A stretch of DNA of 9,994 bases, from positions 1 to 9,994 of the forward strand of contig CANHKH010000079.1 in the NCBI GenBank assembly GCA_947460165.1, written 5' to 3'. A program made the position numbers and the translations under genes. This stretch comes from Comamonadaceae bacterium (GTDB lineage: Bacteria > Pseudomonadota > Gammaproteobacteria > Burkholderiales > Burkholderiaceae_C). Under the pieces are notes generated by a model that was not told the origin of the DNA, did no database searches, and was given only the letters and a program-made list of their open reading frames with translations. Positions 1-6,071 of this stretch are shown piece after piece. Numbering within the stretch: the first letter of the stretch is position 1; each line of letters starts with the position of its first letter.

Positions 1-658
1 GCTCGCGCGAAACGTCGGCCATCATGGGCTTGAGCAGCTCGGCGTGGCGCATGGCTTCGGTGTAGACGGTGTCAAAGTCGATGGCCGGGGCATTCAAAAA
101 GCCGGTCAGCACAAAGTTGTGAAGTTCCAGCAACTCGCGCAGCTTGGTGGCAAAGCGCTCGGGGTATTTGAGGTCTTGCACGCGCAGGGCGCGGCGGGCG
201 ATTTTGTCTTCGTAGGCCGGGCCAATGCCGCGGCCGGTGGTGCCAATTTTGGCGGTGCCGGCTTTTTCTTTGGCCGCTTCCCGGGCAATGTCTATGGCCG
301 CGTGAAAAGGCAGGATGAGCGGGCAGGCCTCGCTGATGCGCAGGCGCGAACGCACCTCCACACCGGCTTTTTCCAGGCCTTCGATTTCCTCAAACAGCTT
401 GGCGGCAGACAAGACCACACCGTTGCCGATGTAGCACTTGACGCCGGGCCGCATGATGCCGCTGGGAATCAGGTGCAGCGCGGTTTTCACACCGTTGATG
501 ACCAGGGTGTGGCCGGCGTTGTGGCCGCCCTGAAAGCGCACCACGCCTTGCGACTGCTCGGTGAGCCAGTCCACCAGCTTGCCCTTGCCTTCGTCGCCCC
601 ACTGGGTGCCCACGACCACGACATTGCGTCCGGCCGCTGCGGCTTGTGTATTCGTCAT
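1..658 (-). CDS. purA: Adenylosuccinate synthetase, N-terminal part (3' end outside window)
   Basis: PurA joins IMP and aspartate using GTP to form adenylosuccinate, the first committed step to AMP, in the cytoplasm. About 219 codons are visible, roughly half of the usual ~430-450. The ATG at 658-656 gives a short Ala-rich leader, then the GTP-binding loop GDEGKGK at residues 21-27. Asp22 and His50 (in GGHNAGHT) match the catalytic Asp13 and His41 of E. coli PurA, with the same 28-residue spacing. The IMP-binding segment TTGRGIGPAYEDK lies further along. The frame is open to the left edge, so the gene is cut by the window and not broken. It follows hisZ after 38 nt with no clear Shine-Dalgarno sequence and no promoter that I can see, so it is probably cotranscribed with hisZ. 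Identity is certain from motifs; cotranscription is inferred. Confidence 0.97.
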   Translation of the reverse strand, partial: MTNTQAAAAGRNVVVVGTQWGDEGKGKLVDWLTEQSQGVVRFQGGHNAGHTLVINGVKTALHLIPSGIMRPGVKCYIGNGVVLSAAKLFEEIEGLEKAGVEVRSRLRISEACPLILPFHAAIDIAREAAKEKAGTAKIGTTGRGIGPAYEDKIARRALRVQDLKYPERFATKLRELLELHNFVLTGFLNAPAIDFDTVYTEAMRHAELLKPMMADVSRE

Positions 659-696
659 TTGGATGCTTGGTGAAAATGTAAAGGTGGTGCGCGGCT

Positions 697-1884
697 TCAA
701 GCCGACGCCTGGCCCAAGGCCTGCACGAGCCACTGGCCGGCCACACAGGCCAGTTCGCGGTCGCAATCGAATTCATGGACCTCGTGCTCGTGCCCAGGTA
801 AGACGCAGGCCACGGTGTGGCCCTCGCTGCGCAAGCGTGCAATGGCCTGGCGCAGCTGCGCGTCCTCGCCCCAGGGTGCACGGATGGCTGGGCGCAAAGG
901 CCGGGCCGGCAACACACAGACGAGCTCCTTGAGGTCCAGGCTAAAGCCTGCCGCCGGGCGCTTGCGACCGAAGACAGCGCCCACCTCGTCATAGCGGCCA
1001 CCGCGTGCGAGCTCCTCACCCGCGCCATACATGGCAAAACGGGTGCCGCTGTAGTAGGCGTAGCCGCGCAGGTCGGCCAGGTCAAAGCTGATGCTCAGAT
1101 CGGCTTGCGTGGCCTGCAGGTGCTGGGCCAGCCAGGCCATCTCATCGAGGGCTTGGTGGGCGCCGGCCACCTCGGCCAAGGCGCGCTTGGCCTGCGCCAG
1201 CACCTGGTCGTCGCCATAAAGCTGCAAAAGGTGTTGCAGGCCTTGCGCGGCCTGAGCACTCAAGCCCTCGCTGCGGGCCAAGCTGGCCAATTCCACCCCG
1301 TCTTTGAGCGCCAAGGCCGCATGAATGCGGTTCAAAGCACCGGGCCTGAGGTGGGCGCCTTGCAGCAAGGCCGAGACAATGCGCACATCGGCCATGTCCA
1401 CCTGCAGTGCCTGCAAGCCTGCGGCGCGCAGACCGGCGATGGCCAGCGACTGCGCTTCAAGATCGGCTTCCAAGCCGGCGTGGCCGTAAATCTCAGCACC
1501 AAACTGCAGGGGCTCGCGGGTGGCGTGGGGTCTATCGGCCCGGGTGTGCAGCACCGGCCCGCAGTAGCACAGGCGGGTGACGCTTTGGCGGTTGAGCAGG
1601 TGGGCGTCTATGCGGGCGACTTGGGGCGTGGTGTCAGCCCGCAGCCCCAGGGTGCGGCCCGAGAGCTGGTCGACCAGCTTGAAGGTTTGCAAATCCAGCG
1701 CCTCGCCGGTGCCTGTGAGCAGCGACTCCAGGTGCTCCAGCAAGGGCGGCATGACCAGCTCGTAGCCGTAGCTGCGGGCAGTGTCCAAAAACAGGCGGCG
1801 CAGCTCTTCGATGTGCCTGGCCTCTGAGGGCAGAACATCGGCAATTTGATCCGGCAATTGCCATGATGACGACCAAGCGGGCAT
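697..1884 (-). CDS. hisZ: ATP phosphoribosyltransferase regulatory subunit HisZ
   Basis: HisZ is a catalytically inactive paralogue of histidyl-tRNA synthetase. It partners with the short form of HisG to make the first enzyme of histidine biosynthesis (ATP + PRPP to phosphoribosyl-ATP) and carries histidine feedback control. The 395-aa protein has the class II synthetase fold signatures: RADTTPQVARI at residues 82-92, QFGAEIYG at 127-134, a degenerate histidine loop LRGYAYYSG at 272-280 (RGLDYYN in true HisRS) and GGRYDEV at 295-301. The C-terminal anticodon-binding domain of HisRS is absent, as expected for HisZ. The ATG at 1884 has only a weak purine stretch (GGAAA) before it. A possible promoter with inverted repeats precedes it. 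hisG must lie elsewhere. Its place next to purA fits metabolism, because the histidine pathway consumes ATP and returns AICAR to purine synthesis. Confidence 0.95.
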   Translation of the reverse strand: MPAWSSSWQLPDQIADVLPSEARHIEELRRLFLDTARSYGYELVMPPLLEHLESLLTGTGEALDLQTFKLVDQLSGRTLGLRADTTPQVARIDAHLLNRQSVTRLCYCGPVLHTRADRPHATREPLQFGAEIYGHAGLEADLEAQSLAIAGLRAAGLQALQVDMADVRIVSALLQGAHLRPGALNRIHAALALKDGVELASLARSEGLSAQAAQGLQHLLQLYGDDQVLAQAKRALAEVAGAHQALDEMAWLAQHLQATQADLSISFDLADLRGYAYYSGTRFAMYGAGEELARGGRYDEVGAVFGRKRPAAGFSLDLKELVCVLPARPLRPAIRAPWGEDAQLRQAIARLRSEGHTVACVLPGHEHEVHEFDCDRELACVAGQWLVQALGQASA

Positions 1885-1943
1885 TCGTTTCCAGATGAGC
1901 TGTTAAAGGCGGTATTTTACCGGGCTAAACAAGCCCGGCCAGC
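1885..1943 (-). promoter_or_regulatory. DUF2065-hisZ gap: possible hisZ promoter with overlapping inverted repeats
   Basis: Reading the minus strand, a -10-like TAAAAT lies at 1919-1914. A poor -35 match, CTGGCC, lies 17 nt upstream at 1942-1937. A perfect 7-bp inverted repeat with a 5-nt centre, CCGGGCTTGTTTAGCCCGG (1938-1920), fills the spacer. A second perfect repeat, CGGTA-AAA-TACCG (1922-1910), overlaps the first and contains the -10. No T-run follows the hairpin on either strand, so it is not a standard intrinsic terminator. It could be an operator, a promoter with a leader stem, or a 3'-end stabilising hairpin for the upstream transcript. The repeats are directly visible; promoter activity is inferred. 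Confidence 0.4.
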
Positions 1944-2132
1944 TCAGGCCAGCAGCCACAAGGCCAGCAAGCCCAAAGCCACGCTGCACAGGCCAAAAAA
2001 ACGCAATTGGCCGTCACTGAGTTGAAGAATTTGCGTGAAAGTGCTGCGCCAGCGGCCGGGCGAGACAAAAGGCAAAAGGCCCTCGATCACCAGAACGAGG
2101 GCCAGGGCCTGCCAAAGCGAGCTGCTGTCCAA
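1944..2132 (-). CDS. DUF2065 (YjeT-type) small inner-membrane protein
   Basis: This 62-aa protein is almost entirely two hydrophobic segments (about residues 6-23 and 44-61). They are joined by a polar loop with the family-like stretches EGLLPFVSPGRWR and LSDGQLRFFG. It matches the DUF2065/YjeT family, which in E. coli sits in the same place, between hflC and purA. The molecular function is unknown; position suggests a link to the HflKC membrane complex, which is inference. The only workable start is TTG at 2132-2130, because in-frame TGA codons lie just upstream. There is no Shine-Dalgarno sequence. Instead an anti-SD-like ACCTCCTT lies 8 nt upstream. The start is 21 nt after the hflC stop, so translation may depend on coupling to hflC. 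Confidence 0.88.
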   Translation of the reverse strand: MDSSSLWQALALVLVIEGLLPFVSPGRWRSTFTQILQLSDGQLRFFGLCSVALGLLALWLLA

Positions 2133-2153
2133 GGTGGATGAAGGAGGTCAGCT

Positions 2154-3065
2154 TCAGCGGCGGGCGGGGGCCGCAGCGGGAGCCGCCGCACCGCTGGGTC
2201 CGCGCATGGCTTTGAAAAACTCCGAGGACGGATCAATCACCATGACGTCAGACTTTTTGTTGAAGCTGGACTTGTAGGCTTCCAAGCTGCGGTAGAACTG
2301 GGCGAACTGCGGGTCGCGGCCAAAGGCCTCGTTGTAGACGCGGGCGGCCTCGGCATCGCCCTCGCCCTTGATTTTTTGGGCATCGCGGTAGGCGTTGGCC
2401 ACGGTGATCTCACGCTGGCGATCAGCATCGGCGCGGATTTTTTCGCCTTCAGCAGCGCCTGTGGAGCGCAGCTCGTTGGCCACGCGCTTGCGCTCGGCCT
2501 CCATGCGGCGATACACCGACTCGGTGATGGATTCGACATAGTCCACGCGGGTGATGCGCACGTCCACAATGTCCATGCCCCAGGGCTTGGCGCCTGTGAC
2601 GGCTTGTTGCACTTCTTTTTTCACGTCGGCCATGAGTTGCTCGCGCTTGAGCGAGAGCAGGTCTTTGACCGTGCGTTTGTTGATTTCCTCTTGGAAGGCA
2701 TTGCGCACCACCCGGCTGAGCTGCACCGCACCTGCGCGCTCATCCAAGCCCACGTTGCGGATGTATTCGGTGGGGCCAGAGACGCGCCAGCGCACATACC
2801 AGTCGATCACCACCCGCTGCTTTTCGGCCGTGAGCATGGGCTCAGGGTCGGTGCTGTCCAGGGTCAGCAGGCGTTTGTCAATGTAGGAGACGTTTTGAAA
2901 GGGCGGTGGCAGCTTGAAATTCAAGCCGGGCTCGGTGATCACTTCTTTGATCTGTCCAAGCGCGTAAACCACACCAAACTGGCGCTGGTCCACCACAAAA
3001 AGCATGGAGCTGAGCAGCACCAGCAGCACCAGCACCGACGAGGCAATGAATCCGATTCTGTTCAC
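2154..3065 (-). CDS. hflC: HflC, SPFH/band-7 modulator of FtsH protease
   Basis: HflC assembles with HflK into a large inner-membrane complex that surrounds FtsH and restrains its access to membrane substrates. The 303-aa protein has an N-terminal transmembrane helix (about residues 4-25), an SPFH/PHB domain (about 26-190), and a charged helical region (about 185-245) containing KGEGDAEAARVYNEAF. The conserved region ending near DVMVIDPSSEFFKAM (273-287) follows, then a short Ala/Pro tail. Most of the chain is expected in the periplasm. The start is GTG at 3065-3063, supported by a good Shine-Dalgarno AAGGAA five nt upstream that overlaps the hflK TAA stop. The 9-nt gap and shared stop/SD imply translational coupling with hflK, in keeping with an equimolar complex. 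Confidence 0.97.
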   Translation of the reverse strand: MNRIGFIASSVLVLLVLLSSMLFVVDQRQFGVVYALGQIKEVITEPGLNFKLPPPFQNVSYIDKRLLTLDSTDPEPMLTAEKQRVVIDWYVRWRVSGPTEYIRNVGLDERAGAVQLSRVVRNAFQEEINKRTVKDLLSLKREQLMADVKKEVQQAVTGAKPWGMDIVDVRITRVDYVESITESVYRRMEAERKRVANELRSTGAAEGEKIRADADRQREITVANAYRDAQKIKGEGDAEAARVYNEAFGRDPQFAQFYRSLEAYKSSFNKKSDVMVIDPSSEFFKAMRGPSGAAAPAAAPARR

Positions 3066-3077
3066 GGCTGTTCCTTA
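3066..3077 (-). promoter_or_regulatory. hflC ribosome binding site overlapping the hflK stop
   Basis: The minus strand reads TAAGGAA at 3077-3071. The first three bases are the hflK stop codon and AAGGAA is the Shine-Dalgarno sequence, followed by a 5-nt spacer (CAGCC) and the GTG start of hflC. It fixes the GTG as the start and makes termination of HflK and initiation of HflC physically linked. Confidence 0.85.
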
Positions 3078-4502
3078 GCGTGTGTCGCGGTCACGCGTGC
3101 GCGAGGCGTCACGGGTGCGGGTGTCGTTGGAGGTCGGTGCAGGCACGGAGGAAGAAGGCAGGGCCGGCGAGGCGGCCGGACCGTTGCCCGTGGCCGGTGG
3201 GTTGGCAGTCCCGGCGTTTTGCATGATTTTGTCCAGCGGCAAATACAACATATTGGAGCCCTGGCGGGACTCGACCATGACCTTGGTGACGTTGGTAAAA
3301 ACCTGCTCCATGGTGTCCACGTACATGCGGTCGCGCGTGACCTGTGGGGCTTTTTGGTACTCGGTCAGCACCGAGCGAAAGCGCTGTGCATCACCTTGGG
3401 CTTGCGCCACGATGCGGGCTTTGTAAGCGTCAGCTTCTTCCTTGAGCCGCGAGGCCGAGCCCACAGCGCGGGGAATCACGTCGTTGGCGTAGGCCTGGGC
3501 TTCATTTTTGGCGCGCTCGCGCTCTTGTCCGGCCTTGAGCACATCGTCAAAAGCCGCTTGCACCTGCTCGGGCGGGCGCACACCGCTTTGCTGCAGGTTG
3601 ATGCCCACCACCTCAATGCCCACTTTGTAGCGGTCCAAAATGGTTTGCATCAAGGCCCTGACGCGGGGGGCGATTTGGTCGCGCTCTTCGGCCAAGGCGG
3701 TGTCCATGCGCATTTTGGCCACCACCTCACGCACCGCAGTTTCTGCCGCTTGCACCACGGTGGCGGTGGGGTCCTTGCTTTCAAACAAAAAGGCCCGTGC
3801 GTCGCTCAAGCGGTACTGGACGGCAAACTTGATCTCGACAATGTTTTCATCTTCAGTGAGCATGGCCGACTCGCGCAAGCCGGTGGCACGGATCACCACG
3901 TCACGGCCCACGTCCACCGAGCGAATTTGGGTGACCACCACTATTTCATGGCGCTGAATGGGGTAAGGCAGGCGCCAGTTGAAACCCGCACCCACGGTGC
4001 TTTGGTAGCGTCCGAACTGGGTGATGACGCCCTGCTGGCCCTCTTGCACAATGAAAAAACCCGTGCCCAGCCAAATCAGCACGGCCACGGCGCCAATCAG
4101 CCCGGCACCAATGCCAGCGCTTTTCATATCGGGCGGCTGAAAACCGCCGCCACCGCCTGAGCGCGGAGGCTGCTGGCGATTGCCGCCACCTTTGTTGCCA
4201 AACAAACCGCTGAGTTTTCGGTTGAAATCGCGCCAAAGCTCGTCCAGATCAGGTGGGCCTTGGTTGCCCTGGCCCCTGGGTGGCGGCGGGCGCACTGGGG
4301 GCGGTGGCATGGGGGTAGGCGAAGCGGCGGGCCGGTCTTCGCGGCCAGGCTCGGGCCTGTCGCCAGAGGACTTGGGCTCATCGCTGCGGCCCCAGCGGGG
4401 GTCGTTGAGGTTGAACATGCCTTTGACGCGCTGTTGAAGGCGGGCCGGAAAGGCAGTGATCGACTGCAGCACAGGGTTGAAGTTCATGGATGAAAAGCTC
4501 AT
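3075..4502 (-). CDS. hflK: HflK, SPFH/band-7 modulator of FtsH protease
   Basis: HflK is the partner of HflC in the membrane complex that controls FtsH. From the chosen ATG at 4502 the protein is 475 aa. It has a cytoplasmic N-terminus with DPRWGR (residues 34-39), two four-proline runs near 66-75, the family motif QGPPDLDELW (about 81-90) and a Gly-rich linker (103-120). A transmembrane helix (about 128-152) follows, then the SPFH domain with MLTEDENIV (214-222), a coiled-coil region rich in Ala/Glu/Lys, and a Pro/Ser and Arg/Asp-rich tail. Three in-frame ATGs compete: 4547 (inside the end of hflX), 4502 and 4487. I prefer 4502, which lies 28 nt after the hflX stop behind a purine-rich AAGATAAGAAA. 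No start has a strong Shine-Dalgarno sequence. Identity is certain; the start is not. Confidence 0.94.
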   Translation of the reverse strand: MSFSSMNFNPVLQSITAFPARLQQRVKGMFNLNDPRWGRSDEPKSSGDRPEPGREDRPAASPTPMPPPPVRPPPPRGQGNQGPPDLDELWRDFNRKLSGLFGNKGGGNRQQPPRSGGGGGFQPPDMKSAGIGAGLIGAVAVLIWLGTGFFIVQEGQQGVITQFGRYQSTVGAGFNWRLPYPIQRHEIVVVTQIRSVDVGRDVVIRATGLRESAMLTEDENIVEIKFAVQYRLSDARAFLFESKDPTATVVQAAETAVREVVAKMRMDTALAEERDQIAPRVRALMQTILDRYKVGIEVVGINLQQSGVRPPEQVQAAFDDVLKAGQERERAKNEAQAYANDVIPRAVGSASRLKEEADAYKARIVAQAQGDAQRFRSVLTEYQKAPQVTRDRMYVDTMEQVFTNVTKVMVESRQGSNMLYLPLDKIMQNAGTANPPATGNGPAASPALPSSSVPAPTSNDTRTRDASRTRDRDTR

Positions 4503-4530
4503 TTTCTTATCTTGGCCCCATTGTGCCCAA

Positions 4531-5721
4531 TCAAAGGCCTGCCTCATCTGCGGCAGGGCTTTGCCCCCTCATGACACCGACTTGCGCTTGAGCCGCAGCC
4601 TCCAGCGCGTAGCGGCTGAGCAGAGCCCGCAAAGCAGGCAAACCCTCGCCCGTGCGGGCGCTTAGAAATACACGCTCAAAGCGGCGCGGGCTGCCCTGGG
4701 TTGGGTCCATCAGTTCGCAAGTGTCTTGCAGGGCGTGCGGCCAGCGAGCCTCGGCCATGGCGTCGAGCTTGTTGAACACCAGCACCTGAGGCACCTGGTC
4801 GGCACCAATGTCGGCCAGCACTTTGTGCACCTCGGCCATTTGCTCGGCGTGCTCGGGGCTGGCCGCGTCCACCACATGCAAGAGCAAATCGGCGTCGGCG
4901 GCCTCCTGCAAGGTGGCTTCGAACGCGTCTATCAAGCCATGGGGCAGGTCGCGGATGAAGCCCACCGTGTCTGACAGCGACACCGAGCGCCCCGCCTGGC
5001 CCTGCTCGTCTGCCCCCAGGTAGAGCTGGCGCGTGGTGGTGTCCAGGGTGGCAAAGAGTTGGTCGGCGGCGTAGGCGCGGGCTTTGACCAGTGCATTGAA
5101 CAAGGTGCTTTTGCCCGCGTTGGTGTAGCCCACCAGGGAGATGGTGAAGGTGTCACGGCGCTCGCGCTGGCGGCGCTGGGTCTGGCGCTGGCGCTTGACC
5201 TTGACCAGCCGCTCTTTGGTGCGTTTGATCGACTCGCTGATCATGCGCTTGTCGAGCTCAATTTGCTTTTCGCCCGGGCCGCCCCGCACGCCGGCCCCGC
5301 CAGTTTGGCGCTCCAAGTGCGACCAGCGGCGCACCAAGCGCGTGGACAGGTACTGCAGCCGCGCCAATTCGACCTGCAATTTGCCTTCATGGCTGCGTGC
5401 GCGCTGGGCAAAAATCTCCAGGATGAGCAAGGTCCGGTCGTTGACCGGCATCTCCAGGCTGCGCTCCAAGTTACGCTGCTGGGCTGGACTGAGGGACTGA
5501 TCAAACAGCACCTCTGAGGCACCGGCCTCCAAGGCCATGGCCTTGATTTCGTCGGCCTTGCCACTGCCCACAAAAAGAGCCGCGTCAGGCGCACGGCGCT
5601 TGCACGTCAGGCGGGCCACGGGGGACAGCCCGGCAGTCTGGGCCAGCAGGCCCAGCTCCTCCAGGCCGGCGTCGAAGTGGGCGGAGCCGAAATCCACACC
5701 CACCAGCAAGACGGTGGGCAA
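4531..5721 (-). CDS. hflX: HflX, ribosome-associated GTPase
   Basis: HflX is a GTPase of the Obg-HflX superfamily that binds the 50S subunit and splits stalled ribosomes, notably after heat stress. The 396-aa product has the N-terminal HflX domain (about 1-140), the glycine-rich linker GGPGEKQIELDKRM (147-160), a basic helical segment (about 165-190), then the G domain. Its motifs are G1 GYTNAGKST (198-206), G2 TTTR (228-231), G3 DTVG (251-254), G4 NKLD (317-320) and G5 SAR (354-356). All nucleotide-binding motifs are intact. The first conventional start is TTG at 5721, with no Shine-Dalgarno sequence, 26 nt after the hfq stop. In the same frame, CTG at 5751 overlaps the hfq TGA as CTGA and would add ten residues. 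Reading upstream in this frame meets a stop at 5775-5773, so no ATG or GTG is available. Despite its name, a role in phage lambda lysogeny is not supported for E. coli HflX. Confidence 0.96.
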   Translation of the reverse strand: MPTVLLVGVDFGSAHFDAGLEELGLLAQTAGLSPVARLTCKRRAPDAALFVGSGKADEIKAMALEAGASEVLFDQSLSPAQQRNLERSLEMPVNDRTLLILEIFAQRARSHEGKLQVELARLQYLSTRLVRRWSHLERQTGGAGVRGGPGEKQIELDKRMISESIKRTKERLVKVKRQRQTQRRQRERRDTFTISLVGYTNAGKSTLFNALVKARAYAADQLFATLDTTTRQLYLGADEQGQAGRSVSLSDTVGFIRDLPHGLIDAFEATLQEAADADLLLHVVDAASPEHAEQMAEVHKVLADIGADQVPQVLVFNKLDAMAEARWPHALQDTCELMDPTQGSPRRFERVFLSARTGEGLPALRALLSRYALEAAAQAQVGVMRGQSPAADEAGL

Positions 5722-5747
5722 GGCAGCCAGTGGGGCAGCAGCGGTGC

Positions 5748-5999
5748 TCAGGTCGCAGCGCTTTCTTCGGAGTCAGCAGCAGAAAAATTCACCGCACGGC
5801 CCGGAACAATGGTGGAGATGGCGTGCTTGTAGACCATCTGGGTGACCGTGTTGCGCAGCAGCACCACGTATTGGTCGAAAGACTCGATTTGCCCCTGCAG
5901 CTTGATGCCGTTGACCAGGTAAATCGAGACCGGCACATGTTCTTTGCGCAAGGTGTTGAGGAAAGGGTCCTGCAACAGCTGGCCTTTGTTATTGCTCAC
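5748..5999 (-). CDS. hfq: Hfq, RNA chaperone
   Basis: Hfq is a hexameric Sm-like protein that pairs small RNAs with mRNAs and shapes mRNA stability and translation. From GTG at 5999-5997 it is 83 aa, beginning MSNNKGQLLQDPF, the usual family N-terminus. Proximal-face residues Q10, D11, Y44, Y57, K58 and H59 (motif YKHA), and distal-face Y27, I32 and K33, are all present. The rim patch reads RKEH (18-21) where E. coli has RRER. The Sm1 and Sm2 motifs are complete. The C-terminal tail is short and ends in an acidic DSEESAAT. A TTG six codons upstream would lengthen the protein, but a well-placed GGAG favours the GTG. The gene begins a close series (hfq to DUF2065) and follows der after 72 nt. 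Confidence 0.98.
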   Translation of the reverse strand: MSNNKGQLLQDPFLNTLRKEHVPVSIYLVNGIKLQGQIESFDQYVVLLRNTVTQMVYKHAISTIVPGRAVNFSAADSEESAAT

Positions 6000-6010
6000 G
6001 ATATGCTCCG
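6000..6010 (-). promoter_or_regulatory. hfq ribosome binding site (decides the GTG start)
   Basis: The minus strand carries GGAG at 6009-6006 followed by a 6-nt spacer (CATATC) and GTG at 5999. This spacing is ideal and places the start at the residue where Hfq proteins normally begin. The TTG at 6017 lies upstream of this site and is rejected. Confidence 0.85.
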
Positions 6011-6071
6011 TGTTCAAAAATTGTTGAGAGAGATTGACCTTAACACAGCGCCCGGGTCACACCGTGTAAGT
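6000..6071 (-). promoter_or_regulatory. der-hfq intergenic region / hfq 5' leader
   Basis: These 72 nt hold a 9-nt inverted repeat ACACGGTGT (6067-6059) just after the der stop, a CCCGGG, a pyrimidine run TCTCTCTC, and AACAATTTTTGAAC close upstream of the Shine-Dalgarno sequence. I find no convincing -35/-10 pair, so a separate hfq promoter cannot be claimed. The U-run and A-rich stretch beside the ribosome binding site resemble sites that Hfq itself binds. E. coli hfq is autoregulated through its 5' leader; the same here is inference. Confidence 0.35.

Noticed and set aside
44..673. A 209-codon plus-strand open frame over purA
   Set aside because: The minus strand here encodes intact PurA catalytic motifs; the antisense product has no recognisable features.
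692..704. Palindrome CGGCTTGAAGCCG over the hisZ stop codon, as a terminator
   Set aside because: The stem is only about four base pairs once a loop is allowed, and no T-run follows. purA begins 38 nt after the hisZ stop, so termination here is unlikely.
817..1827. A 336-codon plus-strand open frame over hisZ
   Set aside because: Entirely antisense to HisZ, whose motifs are intact; no family resemblance in the antisense product.
2141..2147. A perfect Shine-Dalgarno AAGGAGG on the plus strand
   Set aside because: No start codon follows at a workable distance on the plus strand and no plausible plus-strand gene is present. It is reported instead as an anti-SD on the minus strand.
2376..4160. 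A 594-codon open frame on the plus strand across hflC and hflK
   Set aside because: It lies antisense to two clearly real genes, spans their junction, has His/Gly/Leu-rich composition without recognisable motifs, and has no ribosome binding site. It is a GC-rich shadow frame.
4503..4547. Longer HflK starting at ATG 4547, inside the end of hflX
   Set aside because: No Shine-Dalgarno sequence precedes it and the extra 15 residues do not resemble HflK N-termini; it would overlap hflX by 17 nt. Kept as an alternative only.
6000..6017. Longer Hfq starting at TTG 6017
   Set aside because: The GGAG at 6009-6006 lies downstream of this TTG and is ideally spaced from GTG 5999, where the family N-terminus begins.
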